From Pseudeuparius sepicola (taxonomy: Eukaryota > Arthropoda > Insecta > Coleoptera > Anthribidae), in contig OY987298.1 of assembly GCA_963920635.1 (NCBI GenBank), positions 105,653,309 through 105,717,308 on the forward strand: 64,000 nt of DNA, given 5' to 3'. The notes beneath the pieces are model-generated. The model saw nothing but the letters and a program-made list of their open reading frames with translations, did not search any database and was not told where the DNA came from. Shown here piece after piece: positions 31,573 to 42,628 of the stretch (positions are counted from its first letter, which is position 1; each line of letters starts with the position of its first letter). Position numbers and translations under genes: made by a program.

Positions 31573-34131
31573 CTACCTATAAAAGCTCTGTTAAATAAGA
31601 CAAAACTGCGAAATATTGACCGCAAAAGGAATGCGTTACCATAAAAAGAACGTAAATGGTAGATACTAAAGCAGGATATTTAAAATATGGGATATTCTAA
31701 ATGTCAGAAATTGAAATACCTATAACCACAGAATATCCCTCTATAACCTATAATAAGTCGCCATTTTTTTCGTCGTGTAGCGCCACCTCTGTCTGTGCTC
31801 AGGTCTTTATTCCCTTAATTGTTGACAACTGGTTTTTCCTAAGGTGCATTGGGAGGGTAATATCGTTGCCTGAACGCTGTTGTAGCTTCACGTCCTGGAA
31901 AACAGAGCCATAAAATTGTCAGCTGTGACAGCTGTAAGCAGTCTTTATTAATACGTCAGTCAACGGTAATAAGGAATATTCCATAGGTATTCCCTTTAAC
32001 CCGACTATTATAATAAGACTAACAAATAATATTTTTCTAATTTTAGTTTTGTAATTTTAACCTTTCTGTTTTAATATTGGCCAATTTTAAAAAAAGAGTG
32101 CAGAAGCTTTGGGATTATTTTTGATTTTTTTTTAGATCCGACCACGACTATATTTTATATTACCCCTGCGCTTTTGATTTAGGTACTTGAAAAATGTGTC
32201 ATTGTTTTAAGTTACCTACCTATTTTACCCATTTCACGACATCACTGATCAAAACTACTTATTACAATATAAGCAACGTACATGAGCGTAATGTACTCAA
32301 AAATAAATTATTTTGTTTATAAATATGCCTTTTCTCAAAAAAAAAAGGTATTCCATATTCCCCAATTTTACTCTACTTATCAAGAGAACAGTTTTTTGTG
32401 GGCATAATTTTTATTAAAAGACAACATTTTGTGTTAAATATGTCGAGGTAGATTACCTCGGCAAGGGCTGGTCCATGCATTTGACAGTCACTGACACACA
32501 ATACTTATTTTAGGCAGATTTCATTCTTCTTTGATTTTCAAAATTAACAATTACTTATAGCAATCCTATTTAATATTATAGAAGTAGAAATTGTTACTGT
32601 ACATATTTTGCGACTAAATGGCACAAGAATTTTGTTATGAGGTGTCCGCGTTCAAAACTACATATTATACCGATATGTTACAAATTATGTTAGAAATCGT
32701 TGTCATAAACCTGTGGGAGTTAGGTAGGTACACGAAGGGTAGGTCCGTAAAATTCGCAAAGGTGAAAGGTGAAGGAATTGGGTCGCCTAGGATTTGGGGA
32801 TTGCCGGGAATACTCGGATTCAAAGATTGTTCACGCCCGAATGTGTGCCGTTAAGAAAGAAAACAATGGAAAATAATTTAACTAAGATAATAGACTCTTA
32901 CAGCTTTATTCAATGTGTTATTGTAGTCATACCTAATAATATATGATATAGTTGTAACAATATACAACAAACATATTAATATCGCGATAGAAAAGATTTT
33001 TGAAAGACAATTTACTTATTAAATTCAATTTTTGATATTTCAATAACAAAATAACGAATATCATCATAATATAGGTATGTAATGTTGCGCACATAAATAT
33101 ATATATATATCCAATGTGTGACATTCTAGTTTTTCGAAAACTCCAACCAACTTACAAGTATATAATATTTTTGCCTCTATATTGGGCGGCTAGATTCAGG
33201 AAAGTTATCTATAGTACTTGGTCGGACATTCTATTTTTTTAATACTAAAACACCCTATACCTACGTATCTACGTTTGATGATTAACACTCTGACTCCCAT
33301 GGTGATATACGGATTGAACAGGTTTTCTTTGCAGGGCCACACTATAATATTATGAATAGAATAAACGCGGCGCGGTATACGGGGAGGCCATTACTCTGAA
33401 ACTAATTCTTTTGGTTATTATCGCCTGGGTTTGGCATACAATAAAACACAATTCTGAGAAAATAAAAGAAAGAAAAACTTTAGAAATAAAAAGAGAATTT
33501 TTTAAAAAAATACAAATATTATCCGAAGAGAGACTCAAAGATGCCTCCCCCCCCCTTGGGCCTCACAATAACCCGACCTGTCGTCGAATTATCTACGAAC
33601 GTCAGTTAAGGTTGCAGGCGAAATGCTGCGACATAAATGTATTACTTTATCTCGCAACTCTTTTACCTTTTGAGGCCTTTTATGCTGATGTCAGTAGAGA
33701 GTACTTTTTAAGTACCGGCAGGTCGGGAGATCGGGCTGGCCAATTAATTGTGCCTCTAGTGGTATATTAAAGGGGGCTTTCTTATTTTAAATTTTTAAAT
33801 TTTCATGTGTGATTTTGGGAAAATATCCCAAAAATTTGGGTTCAATTGTACCTAATAGTTTTGTATTCATAATTCTTTAAGACCAATTTTTTATACTAGA
33901 ATTATAAAATCCGGTATAGCAGGGCTTTAAGTGATCTTGAATAATTATTGTTATTTTGTTCTGGAACGAATCCATAGTGTTAATTTACTTCTCGACATTT
34001 CGACCCCATAGGAAATTGTCTCTCAGTTGGCCATAAAGTTTATCTAAAAGCAAGGGACCCACGCCTACAGTCACTTGTTTGAAGACCTATTGAAGAATTT
34101 TTTTTACAAATATCAATTTTACGAAGGTGAT
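31573..34131. other. noncoding stretch
   Basis: No gene is recognised. A GGCGCTACACGACGAAAAAAA-like segment near 31760-31790 recurs inverted near 24548-24572 on the other side of the BEL element, so both flanks carry related repeat DNA. A short AT dinucleotide run lies near 33099-33110. The 119-codon plus-strand frame at 33411-33770 has a Lys/Glu-rich start but no recognised domain. Confidence 0.45.
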
Positions 34132-34163
34132 TAGGGGAGACCGGGGGAATACGGGCCCCTTAA

Positions 34164-34501
34164 GAGGGGGTTGCCGACAGCGGAAGTGACGTTAGATTTC
34201 GTATTTTTTTAAGTTGTATAGCATAAAATCTAATAACATTTTACCTGGCAAAAATTTAGTACAAACATCTCTGTCTTCATTTTAATCATAAGATCTTACA
34301 AGCAGTGTTTTATTTTATAGGTTATGAAAACCTTGGGAAAAATAATAATTCCAGTGCATATGCTTTTTAAGATCTTATGATTAAAATGAAGACAGAGATG
34401 TTTGTTCTAAATTTTTGCCAGGTAAAATGTTATTAGATTTTATGCTATACAACTTAAAAAATACGAAATCTAACGTCACTTTCGCTGTCGGCAACCCCCT
34501 C
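34164..34501. mobile_element. 338-bp piggyBac-type foldback MITE nested in the pogo-like element
   Basis: The arms are near-perfect inverted repeats of about 120 bp, starting GAGGGGGTTGCCGACAGCGG and closing with its complement. TTAA lies directly outside both ends (34160-34163 and 34502-34505), the piggyBac target duplication. The central loop is about 80 bp. There is no coding sequence. Confidence 0.88.
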
Positions 34502-34764
34502 TTAAGAAAATTTGCCTGTGACATTTTTATTTTTAAAGATATCGAAAAAATGGAAGAAGTCTAGGTGTTATAAAAGTAATATACATCAATATCTCATTTA
34601 AAAAATTTATTAAAAAGAACTAAATAAAAATTTGGCTTATTTAAAAAACGGTGCTGGCCCATATTACCCCATAGAAATGGGGTAATAATGGCAGGTGGCC
34701 AGATTTACCCTAGAAACAAATCGGAACACTTTTCTATAAAAACATAAAAACATTTTTGCTATAT

Positions 34765-36532
34765 CTAGGCACAAAAGTCACATACATATGTTTTTTTATC
34801 CGCATTCGTGCAGGCTTTATGAGCCCATTGTCCACAAATTGTGCACCTTAACCAAATCTCCCAATTTTTCCCAAATTCACCACAAACTAAGCAAATGTCA
34901 ATCGTTACGTTTTTGTCAACCTCTTCATCATCTACATCCTCCTCTTCGCTTCGTGCATCCTTTCTATCCGTTTGCAATGCCTTACACTTCCTGGGCTTTG
35001 GTTTTTTCTTTACATTGCAAAGTTCTTCATTAAAAATAGCCCTTTTTCCGGTTTTTGTTGTCTCTATTTTTGATTTTCTTAATTTTTTAGCAGCTTTCTC
35101 TTCTAATAATGATTTATTTGGTGTTATAGTTAATATAATCGAGTGTTGCTTTTTTTTATTGGATCTTGTAGAGGTTGGTTTTGAGGGTCCAGGTAGCGGC
35201 AAGAGAGTTTCAAATGAAACTTCAGCTTGTGGGTCAGTGGTGTGAGGAGCACATGCAACAATGTTATTAGCGCACGGTAAAATTGCATCGGTTCCATCTT
35301 GAACAGTATTGTAAATAGTAGGTTGAGTGAGTAAAACCGCTGCAGGTTCAAAATCTTCTTCTTGGAAAATGTCCGGATTGTGCGGGAAAATTCCAGTGGC
35401 CCTGAAACCACTAATTGCCTTCTCAGGAGTCGCAATTCTAATATATAGGCATTTTGAAAAATTTCCGCAATTTGGAACGGTGTGATTTTCTCGTGGGGAT
35501 GTGTCTTTAAATATTGGTCACATTCAACGTTAAATGCCCTTTTCAGTGGTGAATAAAATGATACGTCCAGGGGCTGCACTTTGTGAGAGGTGTGTGGGGG
35601 AATTGTTAAAATCACGATCCCTTCTTCCTTACAGAAAGTATTAACTTCCAGTGTGCAGTGAGTTGCATGATTATCGATAATTAGAAGAACTGGATCTTCT
35701 GGAGATGCCTTAACATTTTTCTGAAAATGATGAAGCCATTCCATAAATAATTCTCCTGTGATCCAGCCACTATCGGAGCAACAGAATATGCTGCCAGGAG
35801 GGCCATTTCGCTTCAATTGTGGGTTAAGACGCTTTCTTGAAAAATAAACATGGGTGGCACATATGTGCCAGACGCGCTAAATGAACACATTACGGTTATT
35901 GTCTTGCCCCTCTCCCAACTCGTTGCAAACCCCACCTGCTTCTGTCCTTTTGGCGCTAAAATTTTTTCCGGAACTTGCACTGTTGAAATGCCTATTTCAT
36001 CAGCGTTAAAAATCCTAGATTCTTGAAATCTATGTATTTGCATTAATGTTCCCAAATTTGAATAAAAAAGAGAGATTTCTTCTTTATTAAAACCTGCAAT
36101 TCTAGATAAACTAGTAGCTTCAGGCTTTCTAAGCGATATAGTAGGATTCCTTTTAAGAAATCCTTGAAGCCAATCATCTCTCGCAGATTCTTTTGCAGGA
36201 TTAAAAGGGTGCCTAATGTTCTTTTTAACCGCATACTCGTAGGCACATTTTTTAATATCTTTACGTGACATTCCATAAAATAATTTGGCCAATTTTAGTG
36301 CGCGATTAGCTAATACCTTTTCTTCTTCGTCAGTAAAAAGGGGTTTTCTGCCTAAAGAAGACGCCTTTGTGTCATTGTTCTTTATTCTTCTTTGTATGGC
36401 ACTTCTTGGAATTCCAAAAGTACGAGCCGCATTCCGTGTTGAACATCCTCCTCTTATTGTCTCAATTGCTCTTTTCAGGGCCTCGACTGTCCACGAAGCC
36501 CTTTCTGATTTTCTTCTATAGTTTCGAGGCAT
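34765..36532 (-). pseudogene. pogo/Jerky-like transposase with PHD-like C-terminal finger, two frameshifts
   Basis: Start ATG at 36532 (MPRNYRRKSERASW), directly after TATTGCAG, a likely 3' splice site. Domains in order: helix-turn-helix (STRNAARTFGIPRSAIQRRI), CENP-B-like segment (DDWLQGFLKRNP), DDE core with NADEIG, LLIIDNHATH and HTSHKVQPLDVSFYSPLK, a basic linker, and a C-terminal finger with CLVCGEF, LRCTICGQWAHKAC and YVCDFC, a Cys/His spacing like PHD-type fingers. One shift lies near 35838-35843, in a T run on the coding strand; a second near 35437-35443, in a TATATATTAG stretch. The parts otherwise line up along one protein, so this is a recently broken gene. Family role: transposition at TA targets. 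Confidence 0.88.
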
Positions 36533-36982
36533 CTGCAATATAGAAGATAATTACTTGTCGGGGTAATTCGGGCCGGTCCATTTTACCCCAATATAGGTGG
36601 CCCATATTCCCCCATATGTAACACATGTTTTTAACTAAATATCAGCGTGAATTTCAGGTTACAATTAATTTTCCGCATAGCATGTTCTAAAAAGCATGAA
36701 ATATTCTAACTAAACACCAGAAAACGAAAGCAATATTACAGGCGAAAACAATTTCTTACCTGGATTCAAAATCTTCAAACCTAAGAGTCAGTAGTAGGCG
36801 ATCAAGTTTTTTGCGAAACATTCACGATATAAACTAAGCAGCCATATTAAACTTTGGGAGAATGTTTTCGCTAGTCTCACAGAGAGGGCGCCATATACTC
36901 TGCCACGTACAGTCGACTAATCAAGGTTAAAATGGCCTGGCCCATATTACCCCAATGCCCCGTATTCCCCCGGTCTCCCCTA

Positions 36983-37680
36983 GTCCTTAAGAGCGACATT
37001 GGTACTTTTTACTATATATGCATTAAATTCTTCTTAAGATATTTGAAACATATGCATCAGTAGTATAGGTGCAAGTATTCAAAGGAGCTTTAAAAATTTA
37101 ATTACGATCAAGAACAAACTTGCCTTATTAAAGTATAATGAGATAATCGCAGATGATGTTCAAAAGTAATGAAGAAAAAATATATTTTTTGAAAATGAAC
37201 GACAACATAACGGCACGATTAGACTGGTCACTCCTAGCAAATGCTTATAGGAGTGTTTTTTTCGTCTATATCACTTAGAAAGAAAAATAAGTGTTCATTT
37301 TGAGCAAAATTGTTTTTCATTAGCTCTTCCAATATGGGCGGGCAGTTCTTGATGAAAACTTAGGGTGTGAAATTTCATCTCAGCATATGAAAGAAAAACA
37401 CTTCAACAACAAATATATTATTCAGGGTGGACTTTTCGACGGAGGCACGCTATATGCAGTAACACCTATGTCTTATCTCGGCGGAGTTGCTATATGTCTC
37501 ACATAAAATCAAACACATCCCCTTTAAAAATCCGCCACGTTCCATTAATACGGAACCTGACGAATTTTCAAATTCAGCGGCAGTGTTGGTATTTCTTAGT
37601 CTTCAATAACATTTTAATATGTCATATCCTGTTTTGACACCTTTATACCTTTATCCTTTTTAATAATATGGATGATTTTT
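36983..37680. other. noncoding stretch
   Basis: No gene, repeat or RNA structure is recognised in these 700 bp beyond AT-rich sequence. Confidence 0.45.
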
Positions 37681-38402
37681 CAGGGTTGCTTGGGAAGTGA
37701 CTCCTGAGTGTCCAACCAAAAGATCACACTCGAACTCCTGGTACGAATTATGCTTTAGCGTGGTTTCCTAAACAATATGGGTGGTATAATATAATCATTT
37801 TTTAGAGCAAAATGACTCTAATAAAAGTTGCAAGGGATCAAAGTATGAACAACTTTTCCTCATAATTCTTTTTTGTATCTCTAATACATAATGAGCTACA
37901 GCGCATTACTTTATATGACAAAAATTCCCCCCGCTGCAGGGGTGGTCTTGTAAATATTTTTTTACAAAAAAATGACCTTAATAAAAGTTTTAGAGGATTA
38001 ACTTCTGGTCAACTTTTTTTAAAACTTTTTTTTGTGTCTCTTATACTTAATGATTTACAGGGCATTATATTATGACAAAAATTAATTAAAAAATATAATG
38101 TCCTGTAAATCATTAAGTATTGGAAACACAAAAAAGTTTGGCAGAAAAAGTTGGCCAGAAGTTCATCCTCTAAAACTTTTATTAAGGCCACCCCTGAAGC
38201 GCGAGGAATATTTGTCATATAAGTAATGCGCTGTTCAAACTTTGGTCCCCTACAACTTGTATTAGGATCATTTTGCTCTAAAAAATGTTTAGGAAACCAC
38301 CCCTGTTGTTTAGGAAGCCACCCTACAGCGCAATCGTAGTAGTAGTTCGAGTGTGATCTCTTGGTTAAACACTCAAGAGGCAGTCCCCAAGCAACCCTGA
38401 AA
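37681..38402. mobile_element. foldback element of about 720 bp
   Basis: Left arm 37681-38077 and right arm 38090-38402 are reverse complements with indels (TTTCAGGGTTGCTTGGG at the left against CCCCAAGCAACCCTGAAA at the right). The arms nearly meet, leaving a loop of about 12 bp. No coding potential is visible. The frame at 38009-38479 runs through the right arm and is not a likely gene. Confidence 0.82.
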
Positions 38403-38520
38403 TAGTATATTTCATTACGAGTCTGGAAATAAAGATTTTTCCGTGCGCGCCTGAGGCGCAGCCGAACACGGGAAGTCATGCAAGCACGGAAAAATCTATT
38501 TCTGGACGTGTAACGAACGA

Positions 38521-38976
38521 TATTTTTTATTACACTTCTTTGAAAATGGAAACTTAAAACATTTTATCGGCATATTATAATAAATTTAATTGACAAAAAA
38601 TAAACAATGCAGACAATATAGTGTTTGGTATGTATGATGCGTTTTAATGGCGCTTTGTTGTAAATTAGTTATTGTCAGATAAGGTGAATAAAACGTCAAA
38701 AATATTACAGAAATGGATCTAAATATTGAAACACTTACGAATTAAAATAGAAAATAGGTACATGTTAAATATCAGAGAGAATATAGAGTTTCTTAAATTT
38801 AGTTTACTTTGCTGTATATTTCTATTTTAAAGACATATATTCGGTATTTTTATTCAGCGCACGGAAAGTTTTTCCATGCGCTGTTTCCGTGCGCTAGCCC
38901 GAAAAACCCCATCTTTCATTATTGCTAAAACAGATGAAAATAAGGTGTTTTCAAAGAAGTATAATAAAAAAATCAT
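38521..38976. repeat. possible TIR element
   Basis: TATTTTTTATTACACTTCTT at 38521 recurs inverted near 38950-38976, about 26 bp with few mismatches. A second GCGCACGGAAA-type motif occurs just outside or inside both ends. Boundaries and target duplication are not clear. Confidence 0.4.
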
Positions 38977-39164
38977 ACTGTTTGGAATTCGTTTTTGCGA
39001 CCTCTATAAGCCGAGCACATCTTTATTGGACTAATTGCAGATTTTGGTTATTTGGTTATTTTTGTTACACAGAAGTTAGATAGAACTAGTAAAACTAAAA
39101 ACTTAGAATGTTTGCAATAAGTGATGCACTGATTAAATCTGACAGCTAAGCTAACTAACCTTGA

Positions 39165-40312
39165 TTAGAGTTTGGTTATGCTGTCAGCTGAAGGATATTT
39201 TATGGTGTACAATTCAGGGGCGTGCGGTGACATTTTAAGTAAGGGAAGCAATGCTTAGAAACTTACATATTTGTAATGTAATTCGATTCTTCGATCACTT
39301 TTTGTGAATTCGTCAATGACGTCATCATAAAAACATCGATGCTCGAACATGTCCTGGAGAAGTATATTCTCAATAGACAACAGCGATATCTGTGAAAGTC
39401 ATTCATTCATTTTTGTAGTTAAATTTTTCATAGGGGGTTTTGCTCTTCCGTTTATAATTAATTGAAGCTTATCCGCAAAGTTTAATGTTGAAAATCCCTT
39501 TATTATTAAGGCATACACTACACATTCACACACACTCTTCTTACTTAATAATTGTCCAACTTTAACATTTTCAACGTCATTCCCGACAGCCGCAGTTGAC
39601 GGTATTTGCATGTCCACGTCCGTATTATTGTCTTCCATATCGCCCAAGATACCACGCGCGCGACGCACCGACGCAGATCAAAACCAATTAAATTAAACAA
39701 AGAACCTACTGCAACGATAGCTTCCACGCCCGCTTAAAACAGGCGTTCTCATTCGCGTCAGCCAGTGCGGTGGAGGTGGAAAGTTCAATAACCTCTCGAC
39801 TATCGAACGCTACAGAAAAGCTGGCGGCAAGCATAGCTTACATTGTACTGTACTGTCGCTCGGTAGGATGGGCGCAGTCGGAGTCAACGCCGCATTTGCT
39901 ATAGGCATAACATATTGTAGATTTGATATATGATATATAAGATAATTTTTATCGTTTTTGATATACCTAGGTAACTAAACTAATTGCTTCCTGCTTAAAA
40001 ATTCAAAAATTACATTTTATCATTTTACATTGTTTTGGTTTAGGGGAAGCACTGCTTCCCTTGCTTCCATGGACTGCACGCCCCTGGTACAATTATTGTT
40101 TTTATAAATTCTTCATCTCCTTAGCAAAGCAGCTTTTAGAAACATTGCGACGTAGCGACTTCCGCTAAATGAATTAAGATTTAAAAATCTACGTTTAATT
40201 TTCAAATTATTAATGTATGCAACACCTTTGAGGAAAGTTGCATAATATGCGGGTGGTGTAATCGGCGATTCTTTTTCACTGTCTGATTAGAAATTGATTA
40301 GAGGAAACTTTC
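39165..40312. repeat. dispersed repeat, copy split by a hAT-type element
   Basis: Sequence before the hAT-type element (CTGTCAGCTGAAGGATATTT) and after it (TTTGAGGAAAGTTGCATAAT) matches, in order and orientation, a continuous segment at about 47520-47793. The copy's right edge lies about 20 bp from the splice donor of the Ih exon at 40331. Confidence 0.7.
39215..40086. mobile_element. 872-bp non-autonomous hAT-type element
   Basis: Termini are CAGGGGCGTGC at the left and GCACGCCCCTG at the right. GTACAATT is duplicated exactly outside both ends (39207-39214 and 40087-40094), the 8-bp hAT signature. The short minus-strand frame at 39399-39668 may be a remnant of the transposase N-terminal part (FSTLNFADKLQLI resembles sequence preceding TTF-type fingers), but too little remains to be sure. 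Confidence 0.92.
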
Positions 40313-40330
40313 ATGTCGTGGCGCACTCAC

Positions 40331-40689
40331 CGGAAACTGGAGCACGGATGTATGACCCAGTGGCCGGCCGCCTTCTGCCTGATCCGCTCCTTCATGAGCG
40401 CCTTCTTGCTGCCGAACAACTTCATCGCCAGCTTGTTGTCGGTGGGCTGGAAGAGCGCCTGCAGCTGGTTGCGCAGGAAGCCCTGCTTGGAGGCCTCGCT
40501 GGCGGGGGCGCCGCCGCCGCCCCCGCCGTGGTGGCCCCCCGGGGGCGCCGGCCCCGGCTCCTCCTTCGGCGTCCCGTACAGCGACGCATCGTCGACGCCG
40601 AAGTGCACCTTGCCGCTGCCGCCGCGGTAGTTCATGTCGTTGGAGAGGTAGTCGGCGATCAGGAGCGTCTCGTCGTCGAGGGCGGTCAC
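40331..40689 (-). CDS. Ih: HCN/Ih channel exon (N-terminal cytoplasmic region)
   Basis: A 359-nt internal exon. The acceptor TTTGCTTCCCGCAG precedes GTGACC (first exon base 40689, phase 0) and the donor GTGAGT follows CCG (last exon base 40331), leaving two bases of a split codon. It reads VTALDDETLLIADYL, KVHFG, a Pro/Gly-rich stretch with six glycines, then LQALFQPTDNKLAMKLFGSK and AAGHWVIHPCSSF. The last part matches the Ion_trans_N segment directly before S1 in HCN channels. HCN channels are tetrameric plasma-membrane cation channels opened by hyperpolarization and modulated by cyclic nucleotides, acting in neuronal pacemaking. The exon is GC-rich against AT-rich surroundings. The following transmembrane exons were not found to the left, so the next intron is long or leaves the window. 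Confidence 0.93.
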
Positions 40690-40812
40690 CTGCGGGAAGC
40701 AAACGGGGCCACAGGTGGTTAGCGGGCATGAGAAATAAGGCACGCGGCGAAACGGGCGATTATCTGCTGACCACGGTCACGTAATAATATAGACATTATT
40801 ATAGACCGTCAT

Positions 40813-42593
40813 ATCCCAAGCAGCATTTTTAGTCGCCGTTACGTTCCGGCGACTTTTGTTTGCAACTTAAAAGTTGTGATTGCTACTGATAGGAATGTAA
40901 TTACTACGTTCCTATTACGTCCCTGCGACCAAAATTGGGAATATTTTGAGGGTGAAAGATACGTAACGGCGACCACCTAGCAACTTACACCGCTACGACG
41001 CGCTTACGTTCCGGCAACGTGGTAGCAGCGTGGTCACCGCTACTTTGTTGGATTTGTTTGCTTCTTTACATTCGCGTCCTCGCTTTGTCTTTGTCTAAAT
41101 AATTAAAAAAGTATTCTAGCCCAGCATCTTCCGTAATTTTTCAATAACCGTGGAAAATTGAAGTACCTAATATTTATTTAGAACTCATATCTATGAATAA
41201 TGGTAGGTATAAGAAAGGTATTAATTTGCTGATTTATTTCTCGTTGCTAGATTCCAGAAACTAAAACGATTGAAAATTTTCTGTCAAAGATGACGTTGAT
41301 AGATTGAAAAGTAACAACGCGCCCTCTCAAAATGCATGTTTTAACACTTTTTTATCGGGAGGATAAATTACGAAAATGGGCGAAATTACCTATAAATGCT
41401 TTTTTAATATTTCTATAAGTTATACGAGTTCATTTTTGCTCAATTTTATCTTTTTTGGAACAATTTTGAAGAAATAACTATTTCAGTACCAAAGGAAATT
41501 GACATTTGATATTAATGGCGTCTATCGTGTTATAAGAAAATATGGCGTAATTTTCAGTAATTACTTCTAAGTATTATTTACTTTAAAATGGGTATTTGAA
41601 GGCTTTGACACTTAACTTGTAGTGACGGCAACTAGACTTTTTTAACTTTAAGGTAATTCCTACCTTTAAGACGAAAATTTGTTTTAGATATTTTAAACTC
41701 TAAAGTCCCAATTACTACAAGAGAACTTCAAAGTTCCAGAACCCTCGTTTAAGTTCCGAATGCTACTACTAGGTCTCATTTGGAACTTTAACCTATAATT
41801 TTTATATGAGAGTGTTATTTTCAGCCGATATGTTTTGTGCTATATTTTGAAATGTTGATATTTAAAATTTTAGCCACTCAAGAGAAGCGTTTTGTAATTT
41901 TGTATTGAAGACAAGTGCTCCCGTTTCGATTCGTTTCATCCAACTGCTGCTTTAATTTTCTATAAAATGTGAATGTGTGTCTATAATTTTTCATTACTTC
42001 GCAAAAACGACCCAATCCTTCAAACGATTGTAAGGAACTAAATGTAGTTTCCATTTTGGTCCCTATAGAAGTGACAGTTACTTTAAAGTATTTTTTGTAG
42101 TAATTGGAACTTTCTAGTAATTTTAAAATGGAGTGGGAAGTAAAACTTACTATACAGTAGTTTTCTCGAGTAGCGGGAAAGTTAATTTCACTTTAAATAT
42201 GACTATACCTATAGTTCCGTAACTTTGGAGGTACTTCTAAAGTCGCTAAGATGTAGAAGTTACTTTCACCGTTACCATAAAGTAATGAAAACTTTAAAGT
42301 GATAAACAAGTAACACGATAAAGTATTTGTGACCATTGAATATAACTTTAGAGTTAACGTGACTTTAACGTAATTTTGCATAGTAACAATTCCGTTCCAG
42401 ATACTTCAAAAACTACTTAGAAGTACTGAAACCATAAAGTTCCAACTTGTAGTAAGAATTACTACGTAATTACTCATACTTTCTCAATATAAGTAATAAA
42501 AACTAATAAGTCGATTTTTAAGTAGTAATTATGTAATAACTACTTATTCAAAGTTCCCATCTCAGTTACCGCAACTTTAATGCTGCTTGGGAT
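40813..42593. mobile_element. ATCCCAAG-ended noncoding TIR element 1
   Basis: Starts ATCCCAAGCAGCATT and ends AATGCTGCTTGGGAT, a perfect 15-bp inverted repeat. The 1781-bp interior has no open frame of note but many degenerate short motifs (ACTTTAAAGT-like and AGTAATT-like), mainly at 41600-42560, and a GC-richer left part with repeated GTTACGTTCCGGCGAC-type segments (40845-41035). No clear target duplication was seen. It resembles the element at 56411-57959 in termini and design. Confidence 0.72.
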
Positions 42594-42628
42594 AGTAACA
42601 GGTTTAGGTGCCCTATTTTCGCATACGA

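Larger units (their letters stand above)
34134..36980 (-). mobile_element. second pogo/Jerky-like DNA transposon
   Basis: Terminal inverted repeats start GGGGAGACCGGGGGAATACG at both ends. TA flanks each side (34132-34133 and 36981-36982). It carries a minus-strand DDE transposase with a PHD-like C-terminal finger. Copies of a TGGCCCATATTACCCC-like motif lie near both ends (about 34655, 36598 and 36938). A TTAA-flanked inverted-repeat element sits inside its left end. The termini differ from those of the element at 3357-6789, so it is a separate lineage. Confidence 0.92.

Noticed and set aside
33411..33770. 119-codon plus-strand frame
   Set aside because: No domain, no splice context and no repeat relation were recognised; it is not supported as a gene.
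40294..40743. Five overlapping frames on both strands around the HCN exon
   Set aside because: Only the minus-strand frame with VTALDDETLL and LFGSKKALMKERIRQ matches a known protein and fits the splice sites; the others are shadows in GC-rich DNA.
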